The notes under the pieces were generated by a model that did no database searches, was not told where the DNA came from, and worked only from the letters and a program-made list of their open reading frames with translations. Below, piece after piece: positions 31,642 to 41,947 of a stretch of DNA of 64,000 nt. The position numbers and the translations under genes were made by a program. This DNA comes from Lumbricus terrestris (lineage: Eukaryota > Annelida > Clitellata > Crassiclitellata > Lumbricidae), in contig OX457036.1 of the NCBI GenBank assembly GCA_949752735.1, forward strand, positions 6,664,692 to 6,728,691, written 5' to 3'. Every line of letters begins with the position of its first letter. Within the stretch, counting starts at the first letter, position 1.

Positions 31642-32129
31642 AGACCCGCGAATGCATCGGTCATAAGTAACTTCAATATTCAGAGAAAAATACAATGCCC
31701 ATTGTTAGTGCTAATGTTAGTGTTTATTATACATCGGGTCAAAATTAAGTTCCAGATTTCTATTCCACATGAGCATTGATCCAACTTTTCTATAGTGGGT
31801 CGGTGGGTAGATAAGTTAGCGAGGGAGAGGGCTGACGCATAATTATTATGCCGAGGCTAAGAAAAGGGAGTTGCTATGTCATCATTATGACGGCCTCGTC
31901 AATATTGCTTTCTTTAACTTGCAGTGAAAACTGGGAAAACAATAATCCAATCGATGATAATGGCCACTTGAATTACAAGCTATTACTGAACTTTTAAACT
32001 ATGTAGGTTGAGAGTTAAATGCTTGGCACTGGGCAACAAACTCATATATTAAACTTTGAAACTGCTTTTAACGGTGTACAAACCAAGACTAACGAAATAA
32101 CTGTAAAATACGTTTTCCAATCTATAACG
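31642..32129. other. No gene seen
   Basis: AT-rich unassigned sequence. Confidence 0.4.
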
Positions 32130-32563
32130 ACCAGTTCCAAGACAGGTTAAAGGAGGAGGGCGATGCAAATGGTCTTTGTTGTCACATAATTATAGCGTTG
32201 TCAATCTGAACTACAACTACTCAGGTTATTTCTGTGTGTTGGTTATACATGTAATTATTGTAAGTTTGATAGCAAAGATCTTTGAAAGATGTATAGACAT
32301 AAACAAAGATATACGTAGAGATGGAATAGACAGAACGTCACACAGACAGACCCGCAAGCACACAAGTATGCATGTAATCACGTGTCTTGTTTCATACGAC
32401 TCGTGAGACCGTGCTGTAGAATAGGGCACATAATGGTAGCTACAATTAAAGTATAATAATTGTATTATAGGAAATATGATCGGTTTTGGTAAGTTAGTGC
32501 AGAGTTTTTAGAGGTATGGCTATCGAAGGGTAACCTATGGTAGGGGTGTTGAAGTGCGGGATA
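32130..32563 (+). repeat. SINE-H long form joined to repeat G (copy 2)
   Basis: ggttaaaggaggagggcgat and tctttgttgtcacataat (H) run into a ggttatacatgtaattattg block and then repeat G from 32268. The junction suggests H and G may be parts of one longer element. Confidence 0.7.
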
Positions 32564-32671
32564 GTAATGCTTTAGCATTGGCTTACTGGCTTATTGGCTT
32601 ACATTGGCTTACATTCACTGCGGAGAAGCTCAGTATATATTGCAATGCAGTAGCCTACAGTAAACTATAAA

Positions 32672-32876
32672 CAGGGCTTTTTTAACGTGCAGTTGTACAC
32701 AAAATGTGCAGTCCTAAATGGATTTGTGCAGCTGCAGAAGCACTTCTGTCACAAGTTCTGTGCAGTTGAAGCTAGCAAAAAAGTCATTGTCCTTCGATTG
32801 GAATTAATTTACCATGGAGGATGGGAAAGGAAAGAAGGAGTTGTGCAGTTCTAAAAATTCCTTAAAAACAGCCCTG
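32672..32876 (+). mobile_element. hAT-type MITE, family I, copy 2
   Basis: 205 bp, CAGGGCTTTTTTAACGTGCA to CCTTAAAAACAGCCCTG. Flanking 8-mers actataaa and attataaa match at seven of eight positions. Confidence 0.85.
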
Positions 32877-32884
32877 ATTATAAA

Positions 32885-33240
32885 TCTAATCAGGAGCCGA
32901 CATCAGTTAGCAGAGTCAATAAAAAGTTTAAATAATATTGTTATAATTTCTTTCTCGCCTGAGTCAAATCAAGCGAAAAAGGTGAAATTCTTTCCTATTC
33001 TATTCTCGCTCCGGAATCATCCTTTATTAGAGTTTTCGCTCTCTGCAACTAAAATCCGTGGAAACAACTGGAAATAATTATTATTTCTTTTCTCTGGAAT
33101 TAAAAATTATTAACACTTGTTGATTGTCATCATTCCACATGGACCGTGCCCACGGTTATAATAGTTAAAGGCTGATCTAAAATTTTCTTGAGCGTTTCTC
33201 TTTGTTACTTAAGACGGCAGCCATATTCGTTTATATGTAT
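32885..33240. other. No gene seen
   Basis: AT-rich unassigned sequence. Confidence 0.4.
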
Positions 33241-33370
33241 ATTTGTGAAATCGGACTAAAAGGTGTACAGCAGTTACTGAGTTAATTGTATACATTCTTT
33301 TAAATTACTGGCACAAATTATACGTTGGTAACGTCGCCCGTACTGAGGAAACTGTGTCATAGTATCAGAC
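33241..33370 (+). repeat. Repeat D, copy 3
   Basis: aaatcggactaaaaggtgta, then aaattactggcacaaattat, then cgtactgaggaaactg; same block order as 6440-6570. Confidence 0.55.
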
Positions 33371-33904
33371 CCTACAATTATTGCGGTGCTTTTGCATACA
33401 TTGTACTGGTAATTATAAGCCTTTTTAAAACGCGTCATTCAATTTGTTTAGTTTTACTCCCTACCCGGGTCAGTGTTCATTACTGACAAACAGGAATGTT
33501 TCCACGTGCCAGGGGAACCGAGTTGGAGAGAGAATCAGAAGCTCAGCCCGAAGGTCCTGACGCAGACGATACCAGCCTACAAAAGTAAAACTCATCGACA
33601 GGAGGTCACGGGTAACCGAAAGAGGGGAAACCCGACCAGCCTTGGAAGAAAATTTACTTCAGTCTCAGGAACACAAAATAATGGCCAAGACTATTGAAAA
33701 TTTGGCTTTTATTTCAGTTAAATAGGTTATCATTAATGGCGATGTTAGCCATTATAATAATATCGTTAATGCTCTGCATATCTACACGAAATACTAATGT
33801 CACCGGCACCTTCAAAACATTTTTATTGAACGTTATATCTATAATCTATGCTAATAATGATAGGCATACTTTGCATTTAATGGCTCGACTACCGATTCCA
33901 GCGT
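33371..33904. other. No gene seen
   Basis: Frames at 33473-33906 show no recognised family. Confidence 0.4.
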
Positions 33905-34080
33905 GATAATAATAATAATATTCTCTTTATTAACAATCCGGTTGACACACCGCAACGGGTTACAATTGCACAATTATGCAGTTTAGACAATTCACAAGAA
34001 CGGAGATTACAGAATACACAAATCTTAACTATACTAACTGAGCAGACCGCCTGCAATATAATATGCACCAATGGCAACCG
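33905..34080 (-). repeat. SINE-B tail copy
   Basis: Complement of ...gcaggcggtctgctcagtta, taagatttgtgtattctgta and gtcaaccggattgttaataa plus an ATT-repeat end at 33905-33920. Confidence 0.7.
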
Positions 34081-34084
34081 AAAG

Positions 34085-34285
34085 ATATGCAGTTAGAACT
34101 CCGCCACTGGTTGCACTCTGCCAGTGCCAGTCTCAAGCCTGGATAAAGGAGGAGGGCGACGCTAATGGTCTCTGTTATCACACAGTGACTTTAAACTGCA
34201 ACTACTACTACTACTATATGCAGTTAGTGCCAGCCTGAAGCCTCTCGAGAGAAGGAGGGTGACACTAACCATCTATGCTCAGTGC
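34085..34285 (+). repeat. SINE-H core, one full and one partial copy
   Basis: gccactggttgcactctgcc through ataaaggaggagggcgacgc to tatcacacagtgac (34097-34190); a second, shorter copy follows from about 34216. Confidence 0.75.
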
Positions 34286-35180
34286 TGCCACTGAGGTTTC
34301 AGAAATAAAACCAGATTTCCTTCTGGAAAAAAATCCAGAAAATCAAGACTATTACTAGAGGCGATTTTTTACCTCCTATAATGTAAAATTCTTCAAATTA
34401 AGTTGGATTTTAAAGTTGTCCGAAGTTTCCGGCCAACGACTCTGAAGTTCGACAGAAGACCTACCTTGGCTAACTCGGCGAAATGGCATTCGGATTTTTC
34501 CCATCTTATTTAGATGTCATAGACACACGGACGCCAAAGGTAGACCTATATCCACTTTAGATGGACTCATGTGCACGGTCTGATCAGATGAACACGCGGT
34601 AACCTCAAGTAAATCGAATGCTTTGTCAATTAGATTCTTGTGGTAATTCAACGGTCGCATTCAATCATCAGATATACATCAACAGCGCCTCTTCTAACCT
34701 CCTTTATTTGCGAATCAACGACATTGGCGGACTTTCTGGAGCTGAACAACCGTGACCAACAGAACTACTTCAACACCACAGTATCCCAGATATATTTGCG
34801 AATTATCAGATAGCTGTTTTCTGTGAAAATCAGACAAAGCATGCAATCGAGAAACACTTAAATCAGAAGAATAAAGATACTTCCATTGCTCATACGTCAC
34901 ATCCAGCTGCGATCTTTCTGTGCTAAATTCGTCTGCGTGACCTGCTGCCATCTACTTCCGTTGCATGTGTTACGCAAATGAGCAGCGGTTCGCACCGTAA
35001 GCGATAGGAGAAGCAGTTATAGACAGTTTGTGAATTAATGCGATTCTGGTCTCAAATTTATATATAGATTTATTATCTCTTTTTGATGGTGTCTACGAAC
35101 CGGATTGGTAACGATCAAAATTGGAATAATTATGACAAATAAACTTTGTCATTGCAAGTAGTTGTGTGAATTGCATCAGA
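34286..35180. other. No gene seen
   Basis: Unassigned; a 78-codon minus frame at 34715-34951 shows no family features. Confidence 0.4.
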
Positions 35181-35252
35181 GCAGCCGAATAGTCAGATAG
35201 TCACATATACTATAATATTATATTATATGTGACTATCTGACTATTCGGCTGC
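35181..35252. repeat. Perfect 29-bp inverted repeat with 14-base loop
   Basis: Arm 35181-35209 (gcagccgaatagtcagatag, then tcacatata) is exactly complementary to 35224-35252. The loop is AT only. It could form a hairpin or cruciform. Confidence 0.95.
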
Positions 35253-35734
35253 TTCCGAATTATTATCCCTTGACGAAATAGTATGTCATAGAGGCCGTCT
35301 TACAACTAATGAGTCGAGATAGCAATGGAAATAATCGCTTGGCAATTGTTCTCTTGTACACCTGTTATTAATCAACCTCCACCGATAGATAAACAGCTAA
35401 TTTCAACAATGCGCAAATGCAGCGCAATCACAACTGTACAAAGATCATATCATAGGCAGTGGTTCAGTTGTCGACATTATCACACTCCCGATTGTCCAGA
35501 GGTACATGTAAAACCTATAATTATTGTAGGCCTGCAAGTAAGTGAGTGCATAGAGTGAACCCTTTTATGAAGGCATCAGTCAAAAGCCATCGGACCCTCG
35601 AGTGACCCTTTTTGCCCCACCCCTTGACATTTTTCGCGGGATAGTCTTTAGTTTGTCATTATATCTTCGTCAATCGCCTTCAACGATTAAAGTCGTCATC
35701 TTGAATTGACATTTTCATATGCCATAATAGTCAC

Positions 35735-35735
<1 letters not shown>
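35253..35735. other. No gene seen
   Basis: Unassigned sequence. Confidence 0.4.

Positions 35736-35788
<53 letters not shown>
35736..35788. repeat. (GT)n microsatellite
   Basis: About 26 uninterrupted GT units. Confidence 0.97.
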
Positions 35789-35804
35789 AGTTTTAACGTC
35801 ACTG

Positions 35805-35890
35805 TGTGTTAACAAAGACCATTAGCGACGTCCCCTCCTTTATCCATGCTTGGGACTGGCACTAGCAGAGTGCAACCAGTGGCGGAGTTT
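35805..35890 (-). repeat. SINE-H core copy
   Basis: Complement of the H core: acaaagaccattagcgacgt, cctcctttatccatgcttgg, gactggcactagcagagtgc. Confidence 0.75.
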
Positions 35891-35974
35891 TAGTTCAATT
35901 ACTTCATTCCTCATAATATGTTTATCTTTGGATGACACATTTGTAAAGGCGCAATACCAATTCGACTATATCCT

Positions 35975-36035
35975 GCCGCTTCTAGTGCCAGTCTCAAACA
36001 TGTAGAGGAGGAGGGCTACACTACCTATAGTACAC
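35975..36035 (+). repeat. SINE-H core, partial
   Basis: agtgccagtctcaaacatgt followed by agaggaggagggctacac. Confidence 0.55.
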
Positions 36036-36124
36036 ATACTTGTCATGACACCAAAAATAACAATTTATATGACACCGCAGTTACAAGGGCGCCACACGTA
36101 AAACTCATAGCAGGGTAGGTCTTA

Positions 36125-36345
36125 CAAAATAAATAAGTCCTCAGCCCCGATTTAAAGGAGTCAACTGAGTCAGCCGCTCGCAGGGCGAAAAAAGACAGCT
36201 CCATCATCCGGAGTCATCAACTGAGAAAGCGCGGTCACCAAAGCGTGATCTCATCCGTCTTACGCTGTGATCGCTTTTCTCAAACGATCTGAGTTGTAAC
36301 TCGAAAGCTGAGGTATGTATCGTGCAGATACTTGGGCGCTGTTCC
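36125..36345 (-). pseudogene. CR1/L2-type LINE, RT C-terminus (second lineage)
   Basis: Minus-strand HGTAPKYLHDTYLSFRVTT followed, after frame changes, by RFGDRAFSVDDSGWWS-like sequence. GTAPKYLxD and FGDRAFSV are C-terminal blocks of CR1/L2 RTs. They differ from the main L2-like family here (LAPxYLREL, RCSFSV), suggesting a second lineage. Confidence 0.5.
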
Positions 36346-36357
36346 GTGCATAGTAAA

Positions 36358-36575
36358 CAAAACGTGGGGCGCGGAGGTGCAGTGGTAGCGTCCTTGCCTT
36401 GAAGCCGTAAGGTTCTAGGTTCGAATCCACCTGAATTCGCCGCGTAGGGACCTTGGGCAAGTCCTTCACTCGCAATTGCTCAGCGCTTCGGCGTAAAACT
36501 CCGATGCAGTGTCCGCTCTGCAGTCGGGAGCGCCTCTGAGTAGAGTGTGCATGAAGGGGCGCTATGACAAGTGCC
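36358..36575 (+). repeat. SINE-A, full-length copy
   Basis: Best full copy. Head gcgcggaggtgcagtggtag with B box aggttcgaatcc (36364-36430), body accttgggcaagtccttcac and caattgctcagcgcttcggc, and tail gagcgcctctgagtag then gaaggggcgctatgac. The tail equals the 3' end of the L2-like LINE. Confidence 0.85.
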
Positions 36576-36643
36576 CATACATACATAGATATTTTAAGAT
36601 CGATAAGAAGGGGATAGGCAGCCAGTCTCAGGACATTATGAAC

Positions 36644-36792
36644 CATAGGCGCAATCACGTCCTAAAAGTTGGGGGGGACCAAATGAATCACGTCCTAAAA
36701 GTTGGGGGGGACCATAATGATAAAGTCAATGGGACCACTCAAAAGTTGGGGGGGACGCGTCCCGTGGGTCCCATAGGGTGGTTGCGCCTATG
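36644..36792. mobile_element. 149-bp MITE with 8-bp target duplication
   Basis: Ends CATAGGCGCAA / TTGCGCCTATG. ttatgaac is exactly repeated on both flanks (36636-36643, 36793-36800). The interior is mostly three repeats of aaaagttgggggggac. The 8-bp duplication suggests a hAT-like mover, though the CATAGG terminus is not the classic CAGNG. Confidence 0.88.
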
Positions 36793-36804
36793 TTATGAAC
36801 GGAG

Positions 36805-36935
36805 TAGCCTATAGCGGCGTAAGGCATTCAAACTTCCTTCGATTGCCTAGCAGTCTCGCAGCGGCATTGAGGACGGACTGCAGGCATTCCAGGGGCACTT
36901 GAACACACCGACCACCGGTCAACCTGAGAGGTGAA
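36805..36935 (-). pseudogene. Short L2-like LINE RT scrap
   Basis: Minus frame reads PLECLQSVLNAAARLLGNRR, matching the LxxLQxVxNAAARL block of L2/CR1 RTs. Confidence 0.65.
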
Positions 36936-36944
36936 AAAGCCGCA

Positions 36945-37025
36945 GCGCTGGTCGCACTCTGCGAGCGCCAGTCCCAAGCTTGGGTAAAGTAGGAGTGCGT
37001 CTCTAATGGTCTTTGTTGAACCGCA
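36945..37025 (+). repeat. SINE-H core copy
   Basis: tcgcactctgcgagcgccag, tcccaagcttgggtaaag and taatggtctttgttg. Confidence 0.65.
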
Positions 37026-37162
37026 ACTGCACGAAAGGCGGAGATCTGATGCAGCTTTTCACGAGGCGGAGCTGACGAACGCAGCAATCGACAGTTCGCG
37101 CCACTTGACACTTCAAGTAGCGATGGTCCCTCCCTTCTGCAGTGTTGGGACTGGCACTTCAA

Positions 37163-38060
37163 ATGAATAATGATGCGAGTAGTAGACGAATATTTTTAAG
37201 ATCAATTCTGACATAATTGACCAATTGCTACTTATATAGCCAAGGTTATAAATGATTTAAAGGTATCTAAGTAGACGCTGGTTGCTCATATTAGTCATTA
37301 TCATTTTGTGGCTACCTTCAATTTTGAATTTTATTCTGTGTTTAACGAGAATGTGTCATAGCAATGATGAACAGTGTCTCTCTTCTCCTTTCTCCACGAT
37401 TTTGACTGGCACTGCAAGCGGCAAGAAATTGCAGCTGTTGAACACTTTTCAGCACAATTAGGTGTATCAACAAGACACGAATACGATGCATAAAAGGGTG
37501 CCGCCATATCGTGTTCGTAGTCGAATATATCCTCAATTTCGTCGGTTGATTCCATCTCCCTGACAAGTAGGCTCTAATTGGTCGTGGGGTGAGGTGACGC
37601 ACGTGATGCATTTTTCAAAATGCGAATGCAAACTTAATAGTGTAGTCGTGATATAGTATTATTGTCCAATTCATAAAGTCGCCATAAAAACACAAGGATG
37701 GCGCGGTTAATGGCTGCCTCCAGATATAACATGGCTGTGAAACACATAATTCTTCGCAAATAATTACTCCTCCGGAATACCATAATAATGCGCGCTACGC
37801 TTTAATTCTCCGAATACAGCAGGTATTCGTCAGAAAACGATTGAAACTCGAGAAAGAGTCGAATTTCATCTAAACAAATGCTGACTGCGACCGGATGCGC
37901 GGTCAGCAAGAGTCTGTAGATCAAGTTCCATGGACGGCTAAAAAGAACAAAGCTGTGCCTGACGCGGCCAACCCTCGCAACGAGGATGGTTGATAAACTA
38001 ACAGAACGTCGTTGGAGAATATATCAGTTACTATAGCTGAACCACTAGGTTAGCCCGAAA
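37163..38060. other. No gene seen
   Basis: Unassigned. Minus frames at 37331-37611 show no family features. Confidence 0.4.
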
Positions 38061-38069
38061 AATTTTTGA

Positions 38070-38112
38070 GGGAGCGCCTCTGAGTAGGCTTCTTGAAGGG
38101 GCGCCACACAAG
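38070..38112 (+). repeat. L2/SINE-A tail scrap
   Basis: gagcgcctctgagtaggctt then cttgaaggggcgcc, orientation opposite to the LINE fragment that follows. Confidence 0.65.
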
Positions 38113-38116
38113 TTTG

Positions 38117-38595
38117 TTACCCACTCCTCACCACGCATCTCCAAACTCCCACTCCGCCCTTCTTACTCACCCTCTCCCATCGCGGCCAACCAGGGCCTAC
38201 AATGGCAAAGGTACGGTGTTGGGCCATGACAGTCCTTGCCCTAGGAACCAAAAGATCTTGTCGATCAGCAGACAAGAGAGGGAGGGAAGAGACTGCAGAG
38301 AGGGGCTTATGCATCAAGTCACAAAGGTATTTAGGAACTTGTCCATTTTGAGTTTTTGAAACTAAAAACAGTACCTTGAATTGCATACAATAGGCAGCAG
38401 GAAGTCAGTGAAGAACATCAGTCATGTAGGTAGAAATGTGAGAGTAGCGAGGTAGACGAGCAATGAGTCTGGCTTCCGAGTCCATGACTGACTGAAGAGT
38501 GGATAGGCGAATTTTGAGAAACCCAGCAAATAGTGAGTTGCAGTAGTCAATTCGACAGCAAATAAGAGCATGAACTATACCACTGCGCCCCACGA
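38117..38595 (-). pseudogene. L2-like LINE RT C-terminal fragment
   Basis: Minus-strand LICCRIDYCNSLFAGFLKIR, LQSVMDSEARLIARLPRYSH, MTDVLH, then in a shifted frame KVLFLVSKTQNGQVPKYLCD, SADRQDLLVPRART and HRTFAIVGPG. The order matches the L2 ORF from the DYCNSL block to the SVVGP block. At least one frameshift and no tail in the same orientation. Confidence 0.8.
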
Positions 38596-38775
38596 GTATC
38601 GTGCGTCTTTACAAAAGAGAACGTGCGGACCGGGGTACGATTCAAAATGTGGCTTTTTCACATATTTACATAATTTATCGGGCTACATGATCATGAATTT
38701 CTTGATTCCTGGAGGATTTGTATAATATATCTGCATGTGTTACAAGCATTTTTCTGCAACCATGGTACAGAGATA

Positions 38776-39772
38776 TAGGGTGTCTCGATAGGTCGTGAAC
38801 GATTTTGAATGCAGATAAATATATGTTATACACAAGATAATGTGGAAAGCTGTATACTGGCGGATAGGTTGTTCAAATGAGAATGTTACGCAAAAATGTT
38901 TTAGATCACTAGCTCACTTATTCAAATTTTAGCGCCAATATCCGTGACGTCATCAAATCGTGCCAAGTAAATGTCCAGTTATATAGGCCGTAAGCTGTAT
39001 TGTACGATCATCATTATTAATCCACACATAATTAATTAATTAATACAAATTATCATTTAGTATTTAATAATGTTTCCTTTACTCTTTATTACAGCCTCAA
39101 GTCGATTAGGCATCGAGCAAATTAGATTTTTCAGAGTTGTCAGAGGTATCGATGTCCAATAATATTGTCCATGCCTTACGAGCCGACGTTTTAAGGTGTT
39201 CAATGTCTGGGGTTCGGGATCGGCATTAACAAACATATCAATGGATACATCTCACCGGGGACTGGCCGCCTAATTCGCCGGATATGTCACCAGTAGAAAA
39301 TGTTTGGAGTATTATGGCGGCAACTGTTTATGCCGATCCCGAACCCCAGACATTGAACACCTTAAAACGTCGGCTTCGTAAGGCATGGACATCGATACCT
39401 CTGACAACTCTGAAAAATCTAATTGGCTCGATGCCTAATCGACTTGAGGCTGTAATAAAGAGTAAAGGAAACATTATTAAATACTAAATGATAATTTGTA
39501 TTAATTAATTAATTAATTATGTGTGGATTAATAATGATGATCGTACAATACAGCTTACGGCCTATATAACTGGACATTTACATGGCACGATTTGATGACG
39601 TCACGGATATTGGCGCTAAAATTTGAATAAGTGAGCTAGTGATCTAAAACATTTTTGCGTAACATTCTCATTTGAACTACCTATCCGCCAGTATACAGTT
39701 TTCCACATTATCTTGTGTATAACATATATTTATCTGCATTCAAAATCGTTCACGACCTATCGAGACACCCTA
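38776..39772. mobile_element. Tc1/mariner-type foldback element
   Basis: 997 bp starting TAGGGTGTCTCGATAGG and ending CCTATCGAGACACCCTA, flanked by TA on both sides (38774-38775, 39773-39774). The two halves are inverted repeats of about 430-450 bp with a ~100-bp unique centre. Each half includes the end of a transposase gene, so the left half is a reversed copy of the right. The arms differ at scattered positions. Confidence 0.9.
39260..39487 (+). pseudogene. Tc1/mariner transposase, C-terminal remnant
   Basis: The frame WPPNSPDMSPVENVWSIMAA ... PLTTLKNLIGSMPNRLEAVI ends at the stop at 39487. SPDxxPxENxW carries the third acidic residue (Glu) of the IS630/Tc1/mariner DDE triad, and LIxSMPxRxxxVI is the usual C-terminus. 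The first two catalytic aspartates are missing, so it is non-functional. The complementary copy lies at 39040-39228. Confidence 0.88.
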
Positions 39773-39784
39773 TATTATTACTTT

Positions 39785-39850
39785 GCGATTATGGATGGAT
39801 GGATTTAGATTTTACGACGGCTAATGACAACAGAGGCCGTTGCCGCTATT
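39785..39850 (+). repeat. Repeat E, partial
   Basis: atggatggatttagatttta and ctaatgacaacagaggccgt. Confidence 0.5.
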
Positions 39851-40089
39851 GGGTACTCATACACTTATAGTCGACAAGAGCTCGAGTTTATATACTGTTA
39901 CTGACAAATGAAGAGGTGTTTAACGTTAATCTTTGAACCGATGGGATTCGACTTCAAACAATCCTCAAAGCGTAGATGAAGCCAACTGTACTGAATTAAT
40001 TAATACACGTTATTCCGATCGAAATTTGGCTACGGTTTAAAAGCACTGTTGGACCACGCTGGATTAGTTGAATTAGCGGTGGTATTTGC

Positions 40090-40180
40090 AGTTTGGCGTC
40101 ACTGTGTGGTAGCAAAGAACATTAGCGAGGCCCCTCCTTTATCTAAGCTTGGGACTAGCACTGGCAGAGTGCAGCCAGTG
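40090..40180 (-). repeat. SINE-H core copy
   Basis: Complement of the H core: gcgaggcccctcctttatct, aagcttgggactagcactgg, cagagtgcagccagtgg. Confidence 0.75.
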
Positions 40181-40194
40181 GTGGATTTAATAGT

Positions 40195-40345
40195 CACGGA
40201 TGGATCCAGATTTGACGAGGGCTTATGACAACAGAGACCGTAGCCATCGAAAAAAGTTTGTTTGGCATAATACAGCTTCGATTGATAACGTAACAGTCGC
40301 GGATGAATAGATCCGATATTACAGCACTTAAGAGCTTTTGCAATT
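40195..40345 (+). repeat. Repeat E, split copy
   Basis: ggatggatccagatttgacg with ttatgacaacagagaccgta, then after about 50 bp agatccgatattacagcact. Confidence 0.5.
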
Positions 40346-40482
40346 GCGGTTAGACTTACCCAGAGTTAATATTAGATTTTACATTCTATTTAAGGTGTTT
40401 AAACTACTAAGTTTATTTATACTACAATATTTAACAATTTTTTACAGAGAAAATTGTTTTAATCTGCGTTTTACATAATATA

Positions 40483-40597
40483 GCGACATAATAATATTAT
40501 GTCGCTTCTTCTAATTATTCTCCTAATTTTCTCAACGTTGTTATTTCTTTAGACTAATATTATTAGTCTAAAGAAATAACAACGTTGAGAAAATTAG
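40483..40597. repeat. Two adjacent palindromes, one 75 bp and perfect
   Basis: gcgacataat/attatgtcgc (40483-40505) is followed by a gapless palindrome centred at 40560. Bases 40523-40559 are exactly complementary to 40561-40597 (arm ctaattttctcaacgttg, then ttatttctttagactaata). Such a long arm without spacer is prone to cruciform formation. Confidence 0.95.
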
Positions 40598-41085
40598 AAG
40601 TATAACGAAAGTGTATTCACTGTTGATCAATAACTTGGTGTATCGAGCATTTGAAACTAGTTTCCATGTCTTCATGTAGTAGCTCCTCGTATGAGGAGTC
40701 AAATTTTACTGCCAATAGGAAATAAAGTCTCCTTTGAAAGTGAACTTAAAATTCAGAGTGAATATTAAAAAAACGTTTAATTGAAATCCGCCATCCAATT
40801 AATTGACTCGGATGGCAGCAATCTTTATAAAAAAATCTACCACAGATTCATACAAGTAGCCTGACAGCCGTGAGTAGCCTAAGACTGCTAGTTTCGTTAA
40901 CTTCGATGAGTGACCATTTGGGGGAAAGATGGCCTCATAAGTTTCCGCTAGGATTCGTCGCAAAAGGGGAGGCAGAAAGAGCAATAATCAATGATGAAAT
41001 ATCCAGAGTAGGGTTCGCGACGCCACATCGAAGCAGGGTCAACCTAAGATTAAAAGACAGAGGACAAGAAGACAAGCGGGGGACC
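40598..41085. other. No gene seen
   Basis: Unassigned; frames here have no family features. Confidence 0.4.
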
Positions 41086-41310
41086 CGGTAGAGTAGTGGT
41101 TAACACGCTGGCCAAGAATGCGAGAGGTAGTGAGTTGGAGCCCCCGTTGGGCGGATTTGCTTTGCAGGCTGCCATTGGCGCCGTGTAATTACAAAGCTGT
41201 CTGTTCAGTTGGTAGTTAAGTTTGATTAAGATTACTGCATAACCTGTAAATTTAAACGCAGTGCGTCTTGCAGGCGTTTAATTAAAGAAAACGATATTAT
41301 TATATTATAT
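41086..41310 (+). repeat. SINE-B, full-length copy
   Basis: tRNA-like head ccggtagagtagtggttaac (A box) and gagttggagcccc (weak B box), body gccattggcgccgtgtaatt, tail gctgtctgttcagttggtag, agattactgcataacctgta, then ATT-rich end. Best copy of the family. Confidence 0.75.
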
Positions 41311-41760
41311 TAATAGGTCGACCGAGACGAGTCAACAAAGAATTATAGTAAAATAATAGACAGCTCAGTAGTCGTTAATCTTCAGGTACGTCAGTGATTT
41401 TCAATCGAAGTTCCGCGAAACCCAAGTGTTCCGCGGGAGTCTGCCCGGTGCTCCACCGCAGATTGATAAAAAAAATTAAAACACCAATTGAATTCGCTAA
41501 AGTAGACCTATAAGCAACGAGCAGAATTTTTCGCGGCTTTCAGTCATTCTTTCATGCAACGATTCTATGTTAAATAACATTATTGCGTGAAGGCTTTGTT
41601 GTTGCATTTCAGGGCTATATAGCGTTATACAACATACACACACCCATAGTTACAGTTCAATATATGCATAAATCTACTCATTGCATGCTATTTGGAAGAT
41701 ACAGTTTGCTATTCATCAATGACATCTCTCATTGCGGGTTTAGGCTATATCTCAATGGTA
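41311..41760. other. No gene seen
   Basis: Unassigned sequence. Confidence 0.4.
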
Positions 41761-41947
41761 CAGGAGCGTGCAGTTGTACGCAAAATGTGCAGTTCTAAAT
41801 GGATCTGTGCATTTGCAGCAACAATTTTGTTCAGTAAAAACCAGTGATAAAGGTCATTGTCCTGCGAGTGGGAGTAATTTGCCATGGAGGATGGGAAGGC
41901 AAAGAAAGGCTTTGTGTAGTTCTACAAATTCTTTAAAAACAGCACTG
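41761..41947 (+). mobile_element. hAT-type MITE, family I, copy 3 (decayed)
   Basis: gtgcagttgtacgcaaaatg, gccatggaggatgggaagg and tctttaaaaacagcactg match copies 1 and 2, but the termini have mutated and no clear target duplication remains. Confidence 0.75.

Noticed and set aside
36364..36430. tRNA gene on the plus strand
   Set aside because: It is the head of SINE-A: same flanking body as five other copies and no cloverleaf with intact stems.
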